A stretch of DNA of 64,000 bases from Sinorhizobium sp. 8-89. GTDB lineage: Bacteria; Pseudomonadota; Alphaproteobacteria; Rhizobiales; Rhizobiaceae. A model generated the notes under the pieces. That model saw only the letters and a program-made list of their open reading frames with translations, was not told where the DNA came from and did not search any database. Location of the stretch: positions 213,422 through 277,421 of the forward strand of contig NZ_JASKLR010000002.1 of NCBI RefSeq assembly GCF_030124325.1, in the 5' to 3' direction. Positions 58,331 to 64,000 of the stretch are shown here, one piece after another. Every line of letters begins with the position of its first letter. Positions within the stretch are counted from its first letter, which is position 1. A program made the position numbers and the translations under genes.

Positions 58331-59508
58331 CGCCGAGACGGTCTCATGCGGTCAAGCGCGACCATGCTTGCCAGCGTGCCTAAGGAGCAGAAGAGCGCAA
58401 TTGCAAGCGCCCACCGGTTTCCGGCTTCGCCCAGAACGAACGAGAAGAAGGGCGGGGCTGCCGCGAAGGCGAGATTGAGGGGAAGACCGAGGCGCGCCAT
58501 TACCGAGGCATAGTGTCCTGACGTGAAGAATACGAGCGGCATCGTCGCCCGGCTGACCGACATGGCGCCGCTCGACAGGCCATAGAGCGCGAGAAACAGG
58601 ATGATTGACCACTCGGCTCCATTGCCGAGAATCAATACCAACAGCGCGAGCGGCATGACGGCCGCCGCGACCAGGCCGGTCGTCAGGCCGTCCCAGCGAT
58701 TTCCGCCGAGGAAATCGAAAAGCCGTGCCGACAGCTGGACAAAACCGATCGCCGAACCGAAGCCTACGGCGAGATAATCCGGCACGGCGAAGCTGCGGAA
58801 AAGGTCGATCACCACCAGTTGGAAGCCCCAGGTGACGAAGCCGTTCAGCGCGACGGCGGCTGTAATCAGCGCGGTGACGAGCCGGTTGTGTCTTGTTTGA
58901 TGCCGGCTGGAAGCCTCTGGCGACCGGGTTTTGAGCGCGCCGGCACGTGCCGCAGTCTTCGGCAGGGCGAAGAAATGCAACGGCGCGCAGACAAGCAGCA
59001 TCACCGCGCCATAAAGCACGAAGGTGCCGCGCCAACCGAACAGAACCTCCAGATAGACGGTGGCCGGCCAGGCGAGGCTTGGCGCGAGTGCCATGGCGAC
59101 CATTTGCGCACCGATAGCGCGCCGGGCATCCTCACCCGCTATCTCGTTGAGAAAGACATGGGCGGAGGTTGTCAAGGTCGCAGCACCTGCCATGCCAAGC
59201 ATCATCCAGGCGGCAAAGTAGGAGAACGGCCCCTGCGCTCCCGCAAGCAGCCAAAGCCCGGGGGCCGCAAAAATCGAGCCGAGGGCCAACACCCGCCGCG
59301 CTCCGTGCCGCGCATAGATTGAGGCAAGCGGCGGCGAACACAACGCCATCGCCACCAGCATGACGGTTGGACCGAGATAGACGCTCGACTGGTTCAGGCC
59401 GAGATCGCCGGCCATGTCGGCGGCCGTCACCGAAATGGCCATGAACATGGCGCCCCAGGCAATGATTTGCGTTGCCGACAGAACGACGACCGAACGAAAG
59501 ACGAGCAT
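58327..59508 (-). CDS. MFS transporter, convergent with soxR
   Basis: A 393-residue major facilitator with 12 hydrophobic segments, a weakly conserved motif A ([17 protein letters not shown]) and [17 protein letters not shown] at the N-terminus. It resembles the MCT/CynX-like anion or drug transporter subgroups. ATG 59508 (MLVFRSVVV) fits TM1 well; the frame extends upstream without hydrophobic sequence. Its end overlaps the soxR end by four bases. No evidence links it to the SoxR regulon. Confidence 0.82.
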   Translation of the reverse strand: MLVFRSVVVLSATQIIAWGAMFMAISVTAADMAGDLGLNQSSVYLGPTVMLVAMALCSPPLASIYARHGARRVLALGSIFAAPGLWLLAGAQGPFSYFAAWMMLGMAGAATLTTSAHVFLNEIAGEDARRAIGAQMVAMALAPSLAWPATVYLEVLFGWRGTFVLYGAVMLLVCAPLHFFALPKTAARAGALKTRSPEASSRHQTRHNRLVTALITAAVALNGFVTWGFQLVVIDLFRSFAVPDYLAVGFGSAIGFVQLSARLFDFLGGNRWDGLTTGLVAAAVMPLALLVLILGNGAEWSIILFLALYGLSSGAMSVSRATMPLVFFTSGHYASVMARLGLPLNLAFAAAPPFFSFVLGEAGNRWALAIALFCSLGTLASMVALDRMRPSRR

Positions 59509-59694
59509 GGAATCAACGGGTATTGAATGAGGACGGGGCGGCTCGGACGAGACGCCCCCCACTTGTAGCGCGAAGGTCGCGCTGTGGCGACCATGTTTCC
59601 CGCGCGCCCCTTATTTTCGCGAGGGCATAGCGATCGTCACATGCAAGCGAAAACCGTCGGAGGCGTCGTAAATGCCAAGCGAAGTTGGTGGCGA

Positions 59695-59955
59695 TCAGTC
59701 GGCGCTCGGCAGCCGGCGCATGGTGAACTCGATCTCATCGCCGTCGAGCTGGCGCCAGCTTTCCACCTCGGTCCAATAGGCCGCCTTTGGCCAAGTCTCG
59801 AACCATTCGCGCGCCTTGGCGCGGGCGGCGCTTCGCTCGAGCCGAAACGTCTCCCGCACGAAGAGCCTGTCGCTCCGCGTGGGGTTCTCCCGGCGGTGCC
59901 GGGCAATCTGACGCCGCAAACCTTCAAGCGGCGGTCCTGCGGGTATCTTTGCCAT
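59695..59955 (-). CDS. small conserved-looking protein of unknown function, upstream of hemF
   Basis: An 86-residue basic protein (MAKIPAGPPLEGLRRQIARHRRENPTRSDRLFVRETFRLERSAARAKAREWFETWP...). It has no signal or membrane segment and ends with DEIEFTMRRLPSAD. ATG 59955 has GAGG nine bases upstream. The longer open frame (to 60456) runs antisense into hemF and is unlikely. It is divergent from hemF; function unknown. Confidence 0.7.
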   Translation of the reverse strand: MAKIPAGPPLEGLRRQIARHRRENPTRSDRLFVRETFRLERSAARAKAREWFETWPKAAYWTEVESWRQLDGDEIEFTMRRLPSAD

Positions 59956-60196
59956 GGGCCATACCTCTATGAGGAAGATAGGATGACTGCCGCGCGATTG
60001 CCAGCCCTCGTCGGAACCCGTCCTGCGCCGCGGGCGACCCGGATTGGCGAGATCATTTCTAATCTCGGCCCATTCCTGCGCTAGTCTGTTGGTAAGGTCG
60101 CGCCGTTGCCATCCGGGCAAAAATATGAACTGTGGCGAAACCACTCGAATCGGCGGCTTTCCCGCGCGAAAGGCCGCGAATGGAAGCTGAATTCCC

Positions 60197-61108
60197 ATGG
60201 AAAGACCGCAATTGCCGCAGGGCCTGCCTGCTGACATCGAAGACAAGAAGGCCGAGGCGAAAGCCTGGTTCGAAAGCCTGCGCAACACGATCTGCGCGGC
60301 CTTCGAGACGCTCGAGGATGACCTGACCGGACCGCTTTCCGACCAGCCGCCGGGCCGCTTCGTCGGCAAGGACTGGCTGCGCGAGGACGGAGCCGGCGGT
60401 GGCGGCCGCATGTCGATGATGGAGGGTCGCGTCTTCGAGAAGGTCGGCGTCCACACATCAACCGTCTATGGCGAGTTTTCGCCGGAGTTTCGCGAACAGA
60501 TCCCCGGCGCCAGCGAGGATCCGCGCTTCTGGGCGTCCGGCATTTCGCTGATTGCCCACCCGGTGAACCCCAATGTCCCCGCCGTGCACATGAACACCCG
60601 CATGGTCGTGACGACGAGCCACTGGTTCGGCGGCGGCGCCGACCTCACGCCCGTTCTCGATCGTCGGCGCGTCATGACCGACCCGGACACGCTACTCTTC
60701 CACCGGGCAATGGAAATCACCTGCAATCGCCATACGGTCGCCGATTACGCGAAATTCAAGGCATGGTGCGACGAGTACTTCTTCCTCAAACACAGGAACG
60801 AACCGCGCGGCACCGGCGGCATCTTCTACGATTGGCTGCATTCGCCGGATGAACTGGGCGGCTGGCAGGCGGACTTCACCTTTACACGCGATGTCGGCAA
60901 GGCCTTCGCTCTCGTTTATCCGAAAATCGTCCGGGCAAATTTCAATACCCCGTGGACGGAAGAGGATCGTGACGAGCAGCTGGTTCGCCGCGGGCGCTAC
61001 GTCGAATTCAATCTGCTCTACGACCGCGGCACGATTTTCGGCCTCAAGACCGGCGGGAACGTCGAATCGATCCTCTCTTCCCTGCCCCCGGTGGTGCGCT
61101 GGCCGTGA
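60197..61108 (+). CDS. hemF: oxygen-dependent coproporphyrinogen III oxidase
   Basis: A 303-residue aerobic coproporphyrinogen oxidase of heme synthesis. It shows [66 protein letters not shown] and [32 protein letters not shown], all typical. Length is normal. The BON-domain gene follows after 90 bases. Confidence 0.96.
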   Translation: MERPQLPQGLPADIEDKKAEAKAWFESLRNTICAAFETLEDDLTGPLSDQPPGRFVGKDWLREDGAGGGGRMSMMEGRVFEKVGVHTSTVYGEFSPEFREQIPGASEDPRFWASGISLIAHPVNPNVPAVHMNTRMVVTTSHWFGGGADLTPVLDRRRVMTDPDTLLFHRAMEITCNRHTVADYAKFKAWCDEYFFLKHRNEPRGTGGIFYDWLHSPDELGGWQADFTFTRDVGKAFALVYPKIVRANFNTPWTEEDRDEQLVRRGRYVEFNLLYDRGTIFGLKTGGNVESILSSLPPVVRWP

Positions 61109-61198
61109 CGCGAACAGCAGCGTCGCGGGCGTCGAACAAGGCCGAGCGAACAAAACCCCGCGGCCGGCGTTCTTTCCGCAAGAGAGAAGGATCGGCGC

Positions 61199-61477
61199 AT
61201 GATTTTCAAGAAACGGACATTCTTCGGCAACGAGCCGGAGAGACAACCGGCGGAGCATCCTGCTGAACTCGAACGCCGTGTCGCGCACTGTCTCGCGGTC
61301 TCGCCTGGACTAGACGCCATTGATGTTACGGTCACCGTCACGGGCAACACGGCCGTGCTCGGCGGAACGGTGGCGACCAGGGAGGAAATGGTCCGCGCAG
61401 AGGAAGCGGCAAAGGCGGTCGAGGGCGTTGAAGAAGTAATCAACCACATCGAGCTTTCGAAAGGCGGCACGGGCTAA
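61199..61477 (+). CDS. BON domain protein
   Basis: A 92-residue protein consisting of one BON domain (RVAHCLAVSPGLDAIDVTVTVTGNTAVLGGTVATREEMVRAEEAAKAVEGVEEVINHIELS), a fold that binds phospholipid membranes or acts in osmotic protection. It has no signal peptide; the N-terminal 18 residues are basic. It is located after hemF with a small gap and is convergent with the lipid transport operon. Confidence 0.85.
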   Translation: MIFKKRTFFGNEPERQPAEHPAELERRVAHCLAVSPGLDAIDVTVTVTGNTAVLGGTVATREEMVRAEEAAKAVEGVEEVINHIELSKGGTG

Positions 61478-61559
61478 GCGCCGCCCACGGATCGAGCCAT
61501 CATCTAACCGCCGGGAGGCGAAGACGTGGACTGGAGTTCAGGAATAACTGGACTGGAGT

Positions 61560-62177
61560 TCAGATGGACGCGAGCGTCCAGCTGACGATCTCCGCAGCGA
61601 CCTGGGCAAAGGCCGCGTCGAGGGCGGCGACGAAGGCTGGGCTGTTCGCGCCCCGCACGGGCACGCCGGCACGGAAAGCGCGCTGCGTCCGGACAGTGCC
61701 GTCGCGATCGTTGAGCAGCTTGGCGAAGATCTCGACGACCGCCGTGTCCGCCCCTTCTGTGGAGATCTCGAAGGATCGGATTTCCGTGAGGAGCTGGTAG
61801 TCGATTGCAAGGCCCTGGCCCGGCTTGCCGACGCCCCCCACCTTCCCGGTGTTGTCGAAGGTCTGGACGAGCTTGTCCTGCACCATCCTCGGGAGCCGGT
61901 CGCCCCATTGCGCCCTGGCGAGATATTGCAGTTCCGATCTGGATAGCCGGATGACGATCTGATTGTTGTTGAGGGTCTGGAGCGCGGTCGGCTCGGGCAC
62001 GAGAATCTGTCTGCTGGTCGATGCCTGTCCCCGGACGATTGGCGAAGATGCAAGACTGAACGTGTCGTTGACGGCTGCGCGCGTGCCGCAACCCGCGAGT
62101 GCCATCGCCAATGAGAAGATTACGGCGGACCGGGTCGCCTTCCCCCTACGCACAACTACCAGCCCCCGAAAATTCAT
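61560..62177 (-). CDS. ABC-type transport auxiliary lipoprotein (PqiC-like)
   Basis: A 205-residue lipoprotein of the ABC_trans_aux/PqiC type. The signal peptide ends in the lipobox SLAMALAGCGTRAAV. The body has QYLARAQWGDRLPRMVQDKLVQTFDNTGKVG, ISTEGADTAVVEIFAKLLNDRDGTVRTQRAFRA and AFVAALDAAFAQVAAEIVSW, which are the conserved blocks of the family. Start ATG 62177 is inside a longer frame. It follows the MlaD-like gene and completes a lipid-trafficking transporter with it. Confidence 0.87.
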   Translation of the reverse strand: MNFRGLVVVRRGKATRSAVIFSLAMALAGCGTRAAVNDTFSLASSPIVRGQASTSRQILVPEPTALQTLNNNQIVIRLSRSELQYLARAQWGDRLPRMVQDKLVQTFDNTGKVGGVGKPGQGLAIDYQLLTEIRSFEISTEGADTAVVEIFAKLLNDRDGTVRTQRAFRAGVPVRGANSPAFVAALDAAFAQVAAEIVSWTLASI

Positions 62178-62264
62178 ACAGCCAATATCCCCATCCACTC
62201 CGGCGCAATTTCCAGCCTAACCCGTCGGGTGCATGCCGCTTGCAACGTTCGATCAACGCGCGAA

Positions 62265-63635
62265 TCACCGTCGCGTGCGGCCATCATACTGCTTTACCGT
62301 TTCGCCCCCGAAAAGCAGTCTTTGCGGGTTTTTGTCGAAGGTTGAAATCGTATTCTCCAGGCTCTGCACCGTGCGGCGCGTATCGGTGACGAGTGCCTCC
62401 ACGTCCCGCAGCCCCGAATTCGAGAAGCGCCTCAGGTTTTCTGTAATGGGACCAATCTGTGCGTTGAGGCTGTCGGCCATCTTGCGGAAGGCCTCAAGCG
62501 TGGAACGCGCCTGGGCGGAAAGCGACGGCGCGTCCGCATCGCCGAGGAAGCCATCGATTTTGACCAAAATGCCGTCGACGCGTTTCGACGCCGCGTTCAG
62601 CTTGTTCGACATCTCCGTGAAATCGGTAATCGTCTGGTCGATATCCTCCTGCCGTGCGGAAATCTTCTCCGCAAAATCGGATATCCGGGCGACGGTCTTG
62701 CGAGCATCGGCGCTCGCGGCCGAAATGTCGTTGACGACCAGTTCGACCTTCTGGGTATCGACCGATGCGACCAGCGTATCGACGCGCTTCAACGTCTGCT
62801 GGGCGCTCCTGCCGACCTCCTGATAGCTTTCCACGGTTCGCCTGAAGGTGGCGATCGTCTCCGAAACGCCGCCGGAGGCGGCCTTGAGGTCGTTGCTCAC
62901 CTGCTCGACATTGCTGACGATGCGATCGATTTTCTTCGGGTCCACCGATTTGATCAACGCGTCGGCGCTGGCAAGCGTCGTGTCGAGCTTCTTGGACGCG
63001 GCGCTGACCGTCGTCGAGAGCTCCCCGACGCTCTTCAGGAAGTCGTCGATCGCGCCGGAATTGTCGGCAAGCGCCTTGGAAAAGCGTTCGGCATTGCCGA
63101 TCGTCGTGGTAAGCGGACCGCGTACTTCCGTGACGAAGCCCTGTATGTCGCCAATGGCGTTGTTCGCCCGGTCGAGGATCTGGTCCGCGGTCGCCAGCAG
63201 GCTCGTAACGCTCGACTGGTCGGCGAGGATGTGTGCCTGCGTCCCTTTTTCGATGGCGGTCTTCAGGATGTTCTCGTCGCCCTTGTTGCCGCCGCTGAGT
63301 TCGATATAGGCGGCACCGGTCAGCCCCTGCACTTCGAGCGTAGCCTTGGTGGACTTGAGCACGGGCGCGTCCGTCGAAACCTCGGTGATGGCAATCGAAA
63401 AGCGTGGATCATTCGCGTCGATCGCGAGGTTGCGAACGGTACCGACATTGATGCCGTTGAAACGCACCGGTGAGCCAACGGACAGGCCGTTGGCCGAACC
63501 CGGTATATTGACCACGAGCTCGACCATCTCACCGCTTCGGCCGTACTGCGACATCCAGTAGACGAATCCGAATGCGGCCGCGATGACGAACACCGTGAAG
63601 AAGCCGACAATGGCATAGTTCGCTTTGGTTTCCAT
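62265..63635 (-). CDS. mlaD: MlaD family (MCE domain) lipid transport protein
   Basis: A 456-residue inner-membrane-anchored MCE protein. An N-terminal membrane segment (YAIVGFFTVFVIAAAFGFVYWMS) is followed by the MCE domain (VELVVNIPGSANGLSVGSPVRFNGINVGTVRNLAIDANDPRFSIAITEV...AYIELSGGNKG, about residues 38-120), then a long helical region. MlaD proteins form hexameric rings that carry phospholipids. It is longer than E. coli MlaD because of the helical tail, as usual for alphaproteobacteria. The lipoprotein lies just downstream and the ATPase just upstream. Confidence 0.92.
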   Translation of the reverse strand: METKANYAIVGFFTVFVIAAAFGFVYWMSQYGRSGEMVELVVNIPGSANGLSVGSPVRFNGINVGTVRNLAIDANDPRFSIAITEVSTDAPVLKSTKATLEVQGLTGAAYIELSGGNKGDENILKTAIEKGTQAHILADQSSVTSLLATADQILDRANNAIGDIQGFVTEVRGPLTTTIGNAERFSKALADNSGAIDDFLKSVGELSTTVSAASKKLDTTLASADALIKSVDPKKIDRIVSNVEQVSNDLKAASGGVSETIATFRRTVESYQEVGRSAQQTLKRVDTLVASVDTQKVELVVNDISAASADARKTVARISDFAEKISARQEDIDQTITDFTEMSNKLNAASKRVDGILVKIDGFLGDADAPSLSAQARSTLEAFRKMADSLNAQIGPITENLRRFSNSGLRDVEALVTDTRRTVQSLENTISTFDKNPQRLLFGGETVKQYDGRTRR

Positions 63636-63732
63636 TGGCTCCGACTACCTTCGCGACAACCAGCCGCTCATTCATACTGCTTCGACAAACGGGCTTGTCC
63701 GAAGCTTGTCACCACCATGCGCCGTGCGCGCA

Positions 63733-64000
63733 TCACTCATGCTCGCGAACGATCGACCTCGCCCGCTTGCCACGGAAATAGGATTTCACCCATGGCTCCT
63801 CACAGGCGAGCATATCCTCAACCGTGCCGGAAACCAGAACGCGTTTCTTCCCGAGAACCGCGATCCGGTCGCAAACCGAGAACAGGCTGTCCAGATCGTG
63901 CGTCACCATATACACCGTCAATCCCAGCGTGTCGCGCAGCTTGGCAATCAACTCGTCGAACTCCGCCGCACCGATCGGATCGAGACCCGAGGTCGGCTCG
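63733..64000 (-). CDS. MlaF-like ABC transporter ATPase, C-terminal part (start beyond the window)
   Basis: The last 88 or so residues of an ABC ATPase. The frame runs in from the right edge with EPTSGLDPIGAAEFDELIAKLRD, the Walker B/D-loop region, then VYMVTHDLDSLFSVCDRIAVLGKKRVLVSG and a C-terminal YFRGKRARSI. The gene continues beyond base 64000. Its neighbours (MlaD and a PqiC-like lipoprotein) identify it as the energising subunit of the same lipid transporter. Confidence 0.9.
   Translation of the reverse strand, partial: EPTSGLDPIGAAEFDELIAKLRDTLGLTVYMVTHDLDSLFSVCDRIAVLGKKRVLVSGTVEDMLACEEPWVKSYFRGKRARSIVREHE

Overview
The window is about 64 kb of GC-rich chromosome from an alphaproteobacterium of the Rhizobiaceae, most likely Sinorhizobium/Ensifer or a close relative. 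This rests on the proteins (CckA, an orphan FliO-like protein next to a one-cysteine DksA, and a giant growth-pole coiled-coil protein), on alphaproteobacterial features such as a GAAC-type SOS box before recA, and on short intergenic repeats of a kind I recognise from rhizobial genomes. It is core chromosome. I see no insertion sequence, prophage, CRISPR array, rRNA or tRNA gene. Both ends cut a gene: purL at the left and an MlaF-type ATPase at the right.

Left third (1-25 kb). The C-terminal part of purL is followed by bolA, a small basic protein and the CGFS glutaredoxin grxD. Next come two tandem Bcr/CflA-type efflux pumps, a cupin gene divergent from a LysR regulator with inverted repeats between them, an inositol-monophosphatase-like gene coupled to ttcA, glutaminase, rpsD with a structured leader, a HerA-like ATPase, murI and a SpoU RNA methyltransferase. 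The rest of this part holds icd, a HAD sugar-phosphatase-like gene, a SulP transporter, alaS, recA and the pseudouridine-degradation pair psuK-psuG.

Middle (25-47 kb). Genes are cckA, the orphan FliO-like gene convergent with dksA, a SixA-type phosphatase, ycjX-ycjF, a molybdopterin oxidoreductase with its cytochrome b partner, a secreted protein, the folate operon folP-folB-folK and a DUF922 metalloprotease-like gene. A strong candidate small RNA at about 38.8 kb follows, then a [2Fe-2S] ferredoxin, an orphan Hpt protein and a 2079-residue membrane-anchored coiled-coil protein. I identify the last as the growth pole ring protein GPR/RgsE; it carries two exact tandem arrays with 22- and 29-residue periods. 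CtrA-like sites lie in the hpt-gpr divergent region, which would fit the presence of cckA nearby.

Right third (47-64 kb). A VOC-family gene is framed by mirror-image intergenic repeats. It is followed by the cytochrome bc1 operon petABC, two paralogous ABC exporters, trmL, a SoxR module (soxR divergent from an FMN reductase and MFS pump, with a near-consensus SoxR box inside a 19-bp promoter spacer), another MFS gene, a small protein, hemF, a BON protein, and an Mla-type lipid transport operon running off the right end.

The items most worth a second look are the small RNA at 38.80-38.92 kb, the mirrored repeats around the VOC gene with the four-copy repeat family, the repeat architecture and possible CtrA control of gpr, the SoxR promoter, and the rpsD leader hairpins.
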